Below, one piece after another: positions 33,877 to 45,013 of a stretch of 64,000 nt of DNA. How positions within the stretch are numbered: position 1 is the stretch's first letter; every line of letters starts with the position of its first letter. A program made the translations under genes and the position numbers. Location: assembly GCA_037145635.1 (NCBI GenBank), contig JBBCXB010000001.1:558001-622000 (forward strand). Direction: 5' to 3'. A model generated the notes under the pieces. The model saw nothing but the letters and a program-made list of their open reading frames with translations. It made no database searches and was not told where the DNA came from. Source of the stretch: JAATFS01 sp037145635. GTDB taxonomy: Bacteria; Pseudomonadota; Gammaproteobacteria; Xanthomonadales; Xanthomonadaceae.

Positions 33877-34026
33877 GCCCACCGGCGCCGGCGCGATGCC
33901 GGCCGCCGCCGTCGGCCCGGCCGGCGGTGCGCCGCGCGCAGGCAAGGCGCGGCGCCTTCCCGTCCGTTGTCCGCAATCTTTCCTGCCGGCGCGTTCCGCG
34001 TCGTGGCGGGGCCCTGCAGGTAGTCC

Positions 34027-36838
<2,812 letters not shown>

Positions 36839-36854
36839 GGGCGCTCGCGCCGGA

Positions 36855-37853
36855 CTAATGCGTCCGTTCGATCGCGTAGCGCGCCAGGCCGCGCAGCGCG
36901 GCGACCGCGTCGCTCTCGGGCAGGCCGTCCAGCGCCTGCTCGGCGGCGGCGGCGTACGCGGCGGCGCGGCGGCGGCTGTAGTCCAGCCCGCCGGTGGCGT
37001 GGATCGCGGCCAGGACTTCCGGCATCGCGTCGGCGTCGCCCTGCTCGACGATGCGGCGCAGGCGCTGGCGGGTGTCGGCGTCCGAGTGCGCCATCGCATG
37101 GATCAGCGGCAGGGTGGCCTTGCCCTCGGCGAGGTCGTCGCCCAGGTTCTTGCCCAGATCGGCGGCGTCGGCGGCGTAGTCGAGCACGTCGTCGGCGATC
37201 TGGAAGGCGTAGCCCAGCTGCATGCCGTAGTCGTACAGGCGCTGCTGCAGCGCCGGGTCGGCGCCGGCGGCCAGCGCGCCGAGGCGGGTGCCGGCGGCGA
37301 ACAGCACCGCGGTCTTGCGCTCGATCACGCGCAGGTACGCGGCCTCGTCGGTATCGGGGTTGTGCACGTGCAGCAGCTGCAGCACCTCGCCTTCGGCGAT
37401 GCGGTTGGTGGTGTCGGCCAGGATCTGCATCACTTCCATGCGGTCCAGCTCGACCATCAGCTGGAAGCTGCGCGAGTACAGGAAGTCGCCCACCAGCACG
37501 CTGGGCGCGTTGCCCCACAGCGCGTTGGCGGTGCTGCGGCCGCGGCGCAGGTCGGACTCGTCGACCACGTCGTCGTGCAGCAGGGTCGAGGTGTGGATGA
37601 ACTCGATGATCGCCGCCAGCTGGTGGTGGTCGGCGCCGGCGTGGCCGACGGCCTGGCCGGCCAGCACCACCAGCATCGGCCGCAGGCGCTTGCCGCCGGC
37701 CGAGATGATGTGGTCGGCGATCTGGTTGATCAGCACGACATCCGAAGCCAGGCGACGGCGGATCAGCGCATCGACCGCGGCCATCTCGGGTGCGGCGAGC
37801 GTCTGGATCTGGGGCAGGCCCAGGGCGGGGCGGAGGTCTTCGGCGATGGTCAT
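36855..37853 (-). CDS. ispB: Octaprenyl diphosphate synthase
   Basis: Trans-prenyltransferase of 332 residues that builds the ubiquinone side chain. The first aspartate-rich motif is LLHDDVVDESDLRRGR (about residue 93), the second is QIADDVLDYAADAADLGKNL with GDDLAEGKATLPLIHAM; GGKRLRPMLVV is the IPP-binding segment. Chain length (eight units is usual in gamma-proteobacteria) cannot be read with certainty. The gene is convergent with murD2, 16 bases apart. Confidence 0.93.
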   Translation of the reverse strand: MTIAEDLRPALGLPQIQTLAAPEMAAVDALIRRRLASDVVLINQIADHIISAGGKRLRPMLVVLAGQAVGHAGADHHQLAAIIEFIHTSTLLHDDVVDESDLRRGRSTANALWGNAPSVLVGDFLYSRSFQLMVELDRMEVMQILADTTNRIAEGEVLQLLHVHNPDTDEAAYLRVIERKTAVLFAAGTRLGALAAGADPALQQRLYDYGMQLGYAFQIADDVLDYAADAADLGKNLGDDLAEGKATLPLIHAMAHSDADTRQRLRRIVEQGDADAMPEVLAAIHATGGLDYSRRRAAAYAAAAEQALDGLPESDAVAALRGLARYAIERTH

Positions 37854-38134
37854 GCGTTCAGGACTGGATGCGTGCGCAAATTATAGGCTGCGCGGCCACG
37901 CCCGTCCCCGTCGACCGGGACCGGCCGCCCGCCGCGGGCCGTGCCACGGTTCCGGGCGAGGTCGGGCAGACCCGCGCCGGGCGGGGATTCCGACAGCGCG
38001 CCGCGCCGTTTCCTGTCCCGTTCAGGGGTGGATCGCGCCGGTCCGGCCGCCCGTGGAATGTTAGGATTGACCCCCAAATTCTCTACCGCCCCGCGTGCCG
38101 CCAGGTCGCGGGGGACAACAGACGGAAGCAGCTC

Positions 38135-38638
38135 ATGGCCCGCGGCATCAACAAAGTCATCCTCGTCGGCAACCTCGGCAACGATCCCGACACCAAGTAC
38201 ACCCAGAGCGGCATGGCGATCACCCGGATCAGCCTGGCCACCACCAGCGTGCGCAAGGACAAGGACGGCAACCAGCAGGAACGTACCGAATGGCACCGCG
38301 TGGTGTTTTTTGGCAAGTTGGGCGAGATCGCCGGCGAGTACCTGCGCAAGGGCAGCTCGGTCTACGTCGAGGGCTCGCTACGCTACGACAAGTACACCGG
38401 CCAGGACGGCGTGGAGAAGTACTCCACCGACATCGTTGCCGACGAGATGCAGATGCTGGGCGGCCGCGGTGAAGGCGGCGGTGGCGGCATGGGCGGCGAT
38501 CGTCCGCAGCGCTCGGCGCCGCCGCGCCAGAGCGGTGGTGGTGGTGGTGGCCAGGACTACGCGCCGCGCCGCCAGCAGTCCGCACCGCAGTCGGCGCCGC
38601 CGATGGACGACTTCGCCGACGACGACATCCCGTTCTGA
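38135..38638 (+). CDS. ssb: Single-stranded DNA-binding protein
   Basis: Replication and repair protein of 167 residues. The OB fold (ARGINKVILVGNLGNDPDTK, GMAITRISLATTSVRKDKDG, TEWHRVVFFGKLGEIAGEYL, KGSSVYVEGSLRYDKYTGQD) spans residues 1-110. A Gly/Gln-rich linker leads to the acidic tail DDFADDDIPF, the docking site for repair and replication partners. The gene has its own terminator and is divergent from ispB. Confidence 0.97.
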   Translation: MARGINKVILVGNLGNDPDTKYTQSGMAITRISLATTSVRKDKDGNQQERTEWHRVVFFGKLGEIAGEYLRKGSSVYVEGSLRYDKYTGQDGVEKYSTDIVADEMQMLGGRGEGGGGGMGGDRPQRSAPPRQSGGGGGGQDYAPRRQQSAPQSAPPMDDFADDDIPF

Positions 38639-38678
38639 GGCGGGCGGGCCGCCACGGCCCGGTCCCCGCGTTGCCGCC

Positions 38679-38704
38679 GAAAGCCCCTGTCGCCAGGGGC
38701 TTTC
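38679..38704 (+). terminator. Rho-independent terminator after ssb
   Basis: An 11-base stem, GAAAGCCCCTG (38679-38689) with CAGGGGCTTTC (38694-38704), four-base loop, followed by GCGTTTCC, 41 bases after the stop. Confidence 0.8.
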
Positions 38705-38839
38705 GCGTTTCCGCAGGCCGCTGCGGCTCGTTGCGGCCGGTCATGTGTCGCACGGGTGCGCGGGCGCGGTCGCGTCGGTCACCGGGCCGCGACGCCGGAC
38801 GTCCTAGGCTGGGGACGCCCCCTTCCCGAGCCCACCGGC

Positions 38840-39829
38840 ATGTCCGCAGCCAGGCACAGCATCGAAGCGTCACTGCGCGCCTGCCGTCCGGGCGAGGCAT
38901 CGACGCTCGCGCTGGTCATGGCCACCGAGGGCTCGAACTACAGCCAGCCCGGGGCGATGGCCTGGTTCGGTCCCGACGCGGCGCAGGTGGGCTGGCTGAG
39001 CGGCGGCTGCCTGGAGGACGAGATCGCCGGGCATGCCGCCGAGGCGGCCCGCAGTGGCCGCGTCGGCTGGCTGGAGGTGGACACCCGCGACGACGAGTCG
39101 CTGCTGTCCGGATCGGCGGTGGGCTGCCGCGGCCGGCTGTGCCTGGCGCTGCTGCCGGTGTCGGCGCTGCGGGGCTGGGCCGCGCTCGCCGGGGCCTGGC
39201 TGCAGCGGCGCGGCGCGCTGACGGTGGCCCTGCAGGCGGACGCCCTGGTGGCCCGCGTCGGGGACCGCGACGAACGCTGGCCGCTGTCGCCGCTGGTCGC
39301 GCGCGCGCTGGCCGCGGCCGGCGCGGCGCCCCTGCGTATCGATCCGCCGCCCGCGGTGGCGCTGTTCGGCGCCGGCCCGGAGACACCGGTGCTGGTGCCG
39401 CTGCTGCGCCAGCTCGGCTGGCTGACCCTGCTGGTGGAAAGGCGCCCGCGCTGGAACGCGCCGGCCGCCGGCGCCGACCGGGTGCTGGCGCTGACGCCCG
39501 GCGAGGCGGTCATGGCCTGCACCGACCACGATGCCGCGCTGGTGATGCACCACAATTTCGAACTCGACCGCGAGGCGTTGGACGCACTGGCGGCCTCGCG
39601 CATTCCCTTCATCGGGCTGCTCGGGCCGGCGCGCCGGCGCGAGGACCTGTTCCGGCTGCTGCGGCGGCCCCAGCACGATCGCCTGGCGCCGCGGCTGCAT
39701 TCGCCGGTGGGGTTGCCGCTCGGCGGCAAGGGCCCGGAAGCGATCGCGTTGAGCATCGCCGCGCAGCTGCAGCAGTGGCGGACCGAGCCGGCGGTCCTGC
39801 GGCAGGCGCCGCAGGCGTGGAGCGCGTGA
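38840..39829 (+). CDS. XdhC family protein
   Basis: Protein of 329 residues in the XdhC/CoxI family, which inserts the sulfurated molybdenum cofactor into xanthine dehydrogenase-like enzymes. The N-terminal LALVMATEGSNYSQPGAMA with GWLSGGCLEDEI matches the XdhC domain; the second half is the Rossmann-like domain (VALFGAGPETPVLVPLLRQL), ending GLLGPARRREDLFR. ATG 38840 follows a short leader. Its stop overlaps the GTG of the MobA-like gene, so they work together. No molybdenum hydroxylase gene lies in the window. Confidence 0.85.
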   Translation: MSAARHSIEASLRACRPGEASTLALVMATEGSNYSQPGAMAWFGPDAAQVGWLSGGCLEDEIAGHAAEAARSGRVGWLEVDTRDDESLLSGSAVGCRGRLCLALLPVSALRGWAALAGAWLQRRGALTVALQADALVARVGDRDERWPLSPLVARALAAAGAAPLRIDPPPAVALFGAGPETPVLVPLLRQLGWLTLLVERRPRWNAPAAGADRVLALTPGEAVMACTDHDAALVMHHNFELDREALDALAASRIPFIGLLGPARRREDLFRLLRRPQHDRLAPRLHSPVGLPLGGKGPEAIALSIAAQLQQWRTEPAVLRQAPQAWSA

Positions 39830-40434
39830 GCGGCGCCCATGCGGCGCTGATCCTCGCCGCCGGGGGCAGCCGCCGGCTCGGGCAGCCCAAGCAGCGGCTC
39901 GCCCGCGGCGGCGAGCCATTGCTGCGGCGCACCGTGCGCCTGGCGCTGGCGACCGCGCCGCGCCGCTGCCTGGTGGTCCTTGGCGCCGGGGCGGCGGCCT
40001 TGCAGCCCTTGCTCGACGGGTTGCCCGTCGAATGCCTGCGCAACGAAGACTGGGCGCAGGGCATGGGCAGCAGCCTGGCGCGGCTGCGCCGGGGCGTGCA
40101 GGACGACCCGGCGATCCAGCGCTGCCTGATCCTGGGCTGCGACCAGCCCGCGCTCGAGACGGCACACCTGCGGGCCCTGCTGGAGGCCGCCGCGCAGGCT
40201 GCCTGCCGCTGTGCCGTCAGCGCCTACGCAGGCATTGACGGCTTGCCCGTGGTGATGGCGCAGGCGGCCTGGCGGGACGCGCCGCTGCAGGGCGACCAGG
40301 GACTGCGCGGGTGGCTTGCGCGCCTGCCGGCGGCGCAGCTGGGGCGTGTCGCCGCGCCGGCGCTGGCGCTGGACCTGGACACCGACTGGGACGTCGCGGA
40401 GGCGCGGCAATGCGGCTGGCTGGACCCGGCCTAG
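39826..40434 (+). CDS. MobA/MocA-like nucleotidyltransferase
   Basis: Protein of 202 residues with the NTP-transferase loop ALILAAGGSRRLGQPKQRL at the start, then LLRRTVRLALAT and ILGCDQPALETAHLRALL. Homologues (MocA) transfer CMP to molybdopterin to make the cytosine dinucleotide form of the cofactor. GTG 39826 overlaps the xdhC stop; a GTG nine bases upstream is an alternative. Coupling to xdhC suggests supply of a cofactor to a molybdenum hydroxylase encoded elsewhere. Confidence 0.85.
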   Translation: MSGAHAALILAAGGSRRLGQPKQRLARGGEPLLRRTVRLALATAPRRCLVVLGAGAAALQPLLDGLPVECLRNEDWAQGMGSSLARLRRGVQDDPAIQRCLILGCDQPALETAHLRALLEAAAQAACRCAVSAYAGIDGLPVVMAQAAWRDAPLQGDQGLRGWLARLPAAQLGRVAAPALALDLDTDWDVAEARQCGWLDPA

Positions 40435-40497
40435 CGGCGTCGGGTACCGGTCAGGGGCGCCGGGCTGGCAGCTGTGTCGGGGGCTGGACCTCGGGGC

Positions 40498-40593
40498 TCA
40501 CGCCCAGAGCGACAGCGCCATCCGCACGATCAGCAGGTAGGCGACCACCATGGTCAGTTTCACGGGTAGCTGGTATCTGCGGAAAACGCTCAT
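40498..40593 (-). CDS. Predicted 31-residue single-helix membrane protein
   Basis: A short reading frame from ATG 40593 to TGA 40498 encodes SVFRRYQLPVKLTMVVAYLL then IVRMALSLWA. The composition is a basic N-terminus followed by one hydrophobic helix. GGAG lies ten bases before the ATG (GGAGACGGAAGATG), and there is no other gene on either strand here. It was not predicted by length filters but looks real. Function is unknown; small single-helix proteins often modulate larger membrane complexes. Confidence 0.5.
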   Translation of the reverse strand: MSVFRRYQLPVKLTMVVAYLLIVRMALSLWA

Positions 40594-41280
40594 CTTCCGT
40601 CTCCAAGCCCTGTGGCTTCGAGCGGAGCCTAGCGCCTCGTACCGGCGGCGTCGCGTCAGAGAATTCCTACCCCCGGGTCCGTATCCGCCTGACAGCAGTC
40701 CTGGCCCGGCGGCGCGATGCTGGGATCGCCGGACGCGGAGCCCTCATGGCTACTCACCCGCGGCCCCTTGAGTAAGGGCGCGCCGGTCTGTTCGAACTGC
40801 TGGAAGCACTGCTTGGCCTTTCCCCAAGGCGAAGATCCCCTTTGCTTGGCGCCCCCGGCTCGCCGTGACCAGCGATTTCGATCCCACGACATCGTCGCGC
40901 GACGCCCTCGCTTGAGCACCGCGTTCGCGTGTACACCCTCTGCCCCCGCTGTCGCTGTCGTCTTCGTTTTCGTCTTCGTCGGGCGCCGCCCTGCGCCTGC
41001 GTCCCTCGCTGTCGAGCGCTTCCGTTCGCCGTCGCTGCCGCGCCGGCCTCTCCGCCCATCCCGCATGCCGGCCTCCGCCGCCGCGCCGTCGTGCACCGTC
41101 AGGTGCGGGGCGCCGCTGCGGTGCCGGCTGCAGGCCCCCGGGCGCCTGCATGCGCCGGCCGCCGGGCGCGGGGTTCCCGGGCGGTGGCGGCTGGGATAGA
41201 TTCGGGGATTCGCCTTCCGCACGGGGCGGTGGCCCCGCCGCCGGACGCCGTTGCCGGGCCCGACCAGGACCGCCGTTGCC
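40594..41280. other. Unassigned GC-rich intergenic region
   Basis: Nearly 700 bases between the small membrane protein and the DUF819 gene. Several frames stay open on both strands, but they are Arg/Pro/Ala-rich with no recognisable domain. A segment around 40780-40920 reads, in one plus frame, LSKGAPVCSNCWKHCLAFPQ with regular Cys spacing, which may be chance or a decayed gene. I see no promoter or terminator I would defend. Confidence 0.4.
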
Positions 41281-42528
41281 GTGACTTCCGTGCCGCATGC
41301 CCTGATCCGGAACGACATCGTCGTGTTCGGCCTGATCGCCGCCACCCTGGGGGCCGTGTTCTGGACCGCCTCGCGCGAGCGCGGCGCCTGGAAGCGCTTC
41401 TACACCTATGTCCCGGCGCTGCTGCTGTGCTACCTGATTCCGGGCCTCTACAACACCGTCGGCCTGATCGACGGCCAGGCCACGCGGCTGTACGACCCGG
41501 TGGCGCGCGACGTGCTGCTGCCGGCCGCGCTGGTGCTGCTGACCCTGACCATCGACCTGAAGGGCATCCTGCGGTTGGGGCCGAAGCTCGTGGCGATGTA
41601 CCTGGGCGCCTCGCTCAGCATCATGCTTGGCGCGGTGGTGGCGTTCCAGCCGATGCGGTGGCTGCACCCGGCCACCGTGGCCGGCGACACCTGGGCCGGC
41701 ATGGCGGCGCTGGCGGGCAGCTGGATCGGCGGCGGCGCCAACATGCTGGCGATGCGCGAGGTGTTCCAGGTCGATGCCACCACCTTCGGCCAATTCGCGG
41801 TGGTCGATGTCGGGGTGGGCTACGTGTGGATGGCGGTGCTGATCTTCCTGGCCGCGCGCGCGCCCGCGATCGATGCCCGGTCCGGGGCCGACACCCGCGG
41901 CCTCGACGAACTCCAGGCGCGCATCGCCCGCTTCCAGGCGCAGCACGAGCGCGTGGCCAGCCTGACCGACCTGATGCTGATCGTGGGCGTGGCGTTCGGT
42001 GCGGTCGGCCTGGCGCATGCCATCGCGCAGCCGCTGGCGGCGTGGTTCGACGCCCACGTCAGCTGGGCGGCGCAGTTCAGCCTGGGCTCGCCGTTCGTCT
42101 GGGTGGTGGTGCTGGCGACCACGATCGGGCTGCTGCTGAGCTTCACCCGCGCACGCACGCTGGAGGGCGCCGGGGCATCGCGCATCGGCTCGCTGCTGCT
42201 GTACTTCCTGATCGCCTGCATCGGCATGCAGATGGACCTGCTGGCGCTGCTGGACCGGCCGTGGATCTTCCTGCTCGGGCTGATCTGGCTCGCGGTGCAC
42301 ATCGTGCTGCTGCTGGGGCTGGGGCGCCTGCTGCGGGTGCCGTTCTTCTACTTCGCGATCGGCTCGCAGTCCAACGTCGGGGGGCCGGCGTCGGCGCCGG
42401 TGGTGGCCGCGGCGTTCCATCCGGCACTGGCGCCGGTGGGGGTGCTGCTGGGGACGATGGGCTACGCCACTGGCACCTACCTGGCCTACCTGGTCGGCAT
42501 CACCCTGCGCGCGATGGCGACAGGATGA
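41281..42528 (+). CDS. DUF819 family membrane protein
   Basis: Integral membrane protein of about 415 residues with eleven or so hydrophobic helices. YTYVPALLLCYLIPGLYNTV, VLLPAALVLLTLTIDLKGIL, MAALAGSWIGGGANMLAMRE and FAIGSQSNVGGPASAPVVAAAF are DUF819 (YjcL-like) motifs, the GGGANM/GGPASA pair resembling a transporter substrate site. Function is unknown. GTG 41281 is my choice; a TTG 30 bases upstream would add a Pro/Thr-rich leader. It is followed by a strong hairpin. Confidence 0.82.
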   Translation: MTSVPHALIRNDIVVFGLIAATLGAVFWTASRERGAWKRFYTYVPALLLCYLIPGLYNTVGLIDGQATRLYDPVARDVLLPAALVLLTLTIDLKGILRLGPKLVAMYLGASLSIMLGAVVAFQPMRWLHPATVAGDTWAGMAALAGSWIGGGANMLAMREVFQVDATTFGQFAVVDVGVGYVWMAVLIFLAARAPAIDARSGADTRGLDELQARIARFQAQHERVASLTDLMLIVGVAFGAVGLAHAIAQPLAAWFDAHVSWAAQFSLGSPFVWVVVLATTIGLLLSFTRARTLEGAGASRIGSLLLYFLIACIGMQMDLLALLDRPWIFLLGLIWLAVHIVLLLGLGRLLRVPFFYFAIGSQSNVGGPASAPVVAAAFHPALAPVGVLLGTMGYATGTYLAYLVGITLRAMATG

Positions 42529-42531
42529 ACC

Positions 42532-42561
42532 TGAGCGGCCGCCCGGGTGGGCGGCCGCTCA
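42532..42561 (+). terminator. Hairpin after the DUF819 gene
   Basis: A perfect 13-base stem, TGAGCGGCCGCCC (42532-42544) and its complement (42549-42561), with a GGGT loop, begins six bases after the stop. It has no T-run, so termination is likely but not certain; it may be bidirectional with the convergent lipase gene. Confidence 0.55.
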
Positions 42562-42678
42562 GCCCGCCTGCGTCGGGGTTCGCTTCGTCGGGCTTTCTGG
42601 GGACGGCACGCCGCTGCGGCGCGGCCTCCTGTCGACGCCGCGGCGGCCGTCCGGCGCCGCGGCCCCAGCCGGACCGGG

Positions 42679-43893
42679 TCAGCCCAGAGCACGATGACGC
42701 TGCGGGTCCTCCGGCTGCGCCGGGGCCGGGACGCGGCCCTGGTCCTGCTGCTGCAGCTGGCTGACGCTGCTGGGCGCGGGCGTGCCGGCGGCCTCGGCGG
42801 CCGGCAGCTGGCTGCGCAGGTGGCCGGGATCGTCCAGGCGGCCCTGCACCGCGACCAGGCGCTCGCCGTCGCGGCTGGCGACCAGGTGGTCGATCCGGCT
42901 CAGGCCGTCGCTGCCGGCACGCGCGGCCACGCCGGCCGCGGTATTGAAGAAATCGGCATCGCGGCCCAGGCCGAGCTGCTCGCGCTGCGGCTTGAGCTGG
43001 TCGACCGCGTCGTTGAACAGGCGGCCGCCCGGGGTGGACGTGCCCTGCACGCCGACGCCGCGCCCGTCGTGCTCGCGCAGCTGCTGCAGGTCCTGCGCCT
43101 TCATCACCGAATCGATGCCATGCAGGTCGAGCCGGTGCATCAGCATCTTGCCGGGGATCAGGCGCTGGCCGAACGACAGCGGGTCCGGCTCCGGCAGCTC
43201 GATCTGGTGGCCGGCCGCGTTGGGCATGGCCCACTTCAGCGGCAGGCTGTCCTCCTGCAGGTGGGTCAGCAGCTCGTTCTTGACGTGGTAGCCGCGGATC
43301 AGGCCGTCCGCGGCGTAGGCCTTGGCGGCCGCCGCATCCAGGCCCTCGCGCTCCAGGGTGCGTGAGTTGACGCCGGCGGCGTTGTAGGTGATCGCGGGGG
43401 TGTTGCTGGCCATCGCGGCCGCGGCGGCGAGCCCGCCGCCGAGCGAGTGGCCGCTCAGCACGACCTCGCTGCCGAAGGCCTGCCGGGCCTCCTTGGCCAG
43501 CCGGATCGCCGAGCCGTACTGCGCGTCGTCGAAGCCCAGGCCCTGGCCGATGTTGTGCTTCCAGTCCTTGGTCTCGTCGGTGCCGCACAGCGCCACCACC
43601 ACGTGTCCTTGCGGGTCGCGGTAGAGGCCTGCGTCGAAGCCGCTCTTGGCGTCGTGCAGCAGGCCGGGGTCGATGCCAGCCTGGCGCAGCGCGGCGTCGT
43701 CCATGCGTGCCCAGTGGCCGGGCAGCTCGGTGGCGGGGGCGGCGGTGCCCTGGCGGCGGTGCTCGGCCACCGCGTACAGGTCCTGCAACACAGACGGCAG
43801 TTCGCGGTCGAGCGCGTGCGGCTGGCGCCCGCGGGTGGCGTCGGCGAAGCCGGTCGAGGCGCTGGCAGCGGCGGTGGGATCGGGAGAATTCAT
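42679..43893 (-). CDS. Putative type IV secretion effector lipase with XVIPCD-like C-terminus
   Basis: Protein of 404 residues with no signal peptide. The lipase-like domain has the nucleophile elbow VVLSGHSLGGGLAAAA (Ser150) and VVVALCGTDETKDWKHNIGQ ahead of it, as in class-3-like lipases. The last 120 residues carry GTSTPGGRLFNDAVDQL, FFNTAAGVAARA, LSRIDHLVASRDGERLVAVQ and a Gln-rich tail, a pattern I recognise from XVIPCD, the secretion domain of Xanthomonadales T4SS toxins. The gene follows a periplasmic ankyrin gene, fitting an effector-immunity pair. ATG 43893 is preferred over a longer Arg-rich start. Confidence 0.75.
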   Translation of the reverse strand: MNSPDPTAAASASTGFADATRGRQPHALDRELPSVLQDLYAVAEHRRQGTAAPATELPGHWARMDDAALRQAGIDPGLLHDAKSGFDAGLYRDPQGHVVVALCGTDETKDWKHNIGQGLGFDDAQYGSAIRLAKEARQAFGSEVVLSGHSLGGGLAAAAAMASNTPAITYNAAGVNSRTLEREGLDAAAAKAYAADGLIRGYHVKNELLTHLQEDSLPLKWAMPNAAGHQIELPEPDPLSFGQRLIPGKMLMHRLDLHGIDSVMKAQDLQQLREHDGRGVGVQGTSTPGGRLFNDAVDQLKPQREQLGLGRDADFFNTAAGVAARAGSDGLSRIDHLVASRDGERLVAVQGRLDDPGHLRSQLPAAEAAGTPAPSSVSQLQQQDQGRVPAPAQPEDPQRHRALG

Positions 43894-43927
43894 GCGCGAC
43901 TCCTTGTCGGGTTCTGCACGCGGTGGT

Positions 43928-44695
43928 TCAGCGCGACGCTTCGAGCGGGATGTGGTGGGCACTCAGCCAGGCCTGCACCTGCTGGCGTGCCTCGCGGCCC
44001 TGGGCATTGAGCAGCGGCTCGGGGGTGGCGAAAAAATAGGACTGGAAGCTGGCGTGCTGCGCATTCTTCAGCGTGGGATCTACGCCGCGCTCGAGCAAGG
44101 TCAGCACCAGGGCGCTGCTGGCGCCGGACTTGGCGGCCTGGTGCAGCAGCGAATTGCCCATCGCGTCGACCTGCCGCAGATTGGCGCCGGCGGCGATCAG
44201 CAGGTCGACCTGCGCCTGGCGCTTGCTCTCCACGGCGCGGAACAGCGGGGTCCAGCCGGCGCGCGGGCTGACGATGTCGACGGGTGCGTGGTGGTCGAGC
44301 AGGAGGCGCAGGTAGCGCTCGTCCTTGACCATCGCGGCCATGTGCACGACGGTCTCGTCGTCCATGCCCAGCTGCGCCGGATCGGCGCCGGCGTCGAGCA
44401 GCGCGACCAGCGACTCGGGCTGCTGGTTCCAGACCGCCCACTCCAGCAGGGTGACGTGCTGGTCGCCGCGAGCCGACAGGTCGGCCTGGCCGGCGAGGCG
44501 GCGGATCGCGGCGACATCGCCGCGGGCGACGGCCTCGGCGAGCGGTGCGATCTGCGGATCGGTGAAGACGGCGGGGGTGGACTTCGGGGTCGCTGACATG
44601 ACGGAATGCTCCTTGGCGCCGACAGGGCCGGCCAGACATGACATGGGAAACAGCAGCAGGGCGGAGGCTGCCAGCAGGAGGCGAGGGCTGAGCAT
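43928..44695 (-). CDS. Exported ankyrin-repeat protein, putative immunity protein
   Basis: Protein of 255 residues. The leader LSPRLLLAASALLLFPMSC then LAG is a signal peptide, with cleavage likely after CLA; a lipobox reading (PMSC) is poor. Four or five ankyrin repeats span about residues 60-215 (LEWAVWNQQPESLVALLDAG, VVHMAAMVKDERYLRLLLDH, GWTPLFRAVESKRQAQVDLL, NSLLHQAAKSGASSALVLTL). It is 34 bases upstream of the effector lipase in the same operon. Periplasmic location plus gene order suggest that it protects against the lipase; direct proof is lacking. Confidence 0.72.
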   Translation of the reverse strand: MLSPRLLLAASALLLFPMSCLAGPVGAKEHSVMSATPKSTPAVFTDPQIAPLAEAVARGDVAAIRRLAGQADLSARGDQHVTLLEWAVWNQQPESLVALLDAGADPAQLGMDDETVVHMAAMVKDERYLRLLLDHHAPVDIVSPRAGWTPLFRAVESKRQAQVDLLIAAGANLRQVDAMGNSLLHQAAKSGASSALVLTLLERGVDPTLKNAQHASFQSYFFATPEPLLNAQGREARQQVQAWLSAHHIPLEASR

Positions 44696-45013
44696 GGATC
44701 GTTCCTTTCCTTGCGCTCGGAAGCCGTGTGCGTCCGGGCCATGAGCCTGTCGGCTCGAGGATCCGGACCGTGCCGACCGCGTCGCGGCGACGAGGTCGGC
44801 AGGGCCGGGCACGACGCGGCGGGCGCGCCCGGTGCGGAGACGACCCGTCGCGGCGCCGCGCGGAGGCGACCGCAGGACACGCCAGGGCGTCTTCCGCGGC
44901 GGCAGTCTAGCGTGCAGGCGTTAAGGAAGCATGCGTACGCCGGGCAGGCTGCGGGTCATCCCCATGCTGCAGTGCAGCGTCATAATGGGGTTCCCTCGTT
45001 ACCGGAGCTGGCG
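44696..45013. other. Divergent intergenic region
   Basis: About 320 bases between the ankyrin gene and the HAD gene. On the minus side AGGAAAGGAACG lies before the ankyrin ATG. On the plus side a CATAAT -10-like hexamer (44981-44986) stands 25 bases before the HAD gene. No other feature is clear. Confidence 0.4.

Noticed and set aside
40717..41199. 160-codon plus-strand frame with CSNCWKHC
   Set aside because: Mostly Arg/Pro/Ala low complexity, no ribosome site and no domain; kept only as a note on the intergenic region.
43928..44695. Ankyrin protein as a lipoprotein
   Set aside because: The residues before the cysteine (PMS) do not make a good lipobox; ordinary signal peptidase cleavage after CLA fits better.
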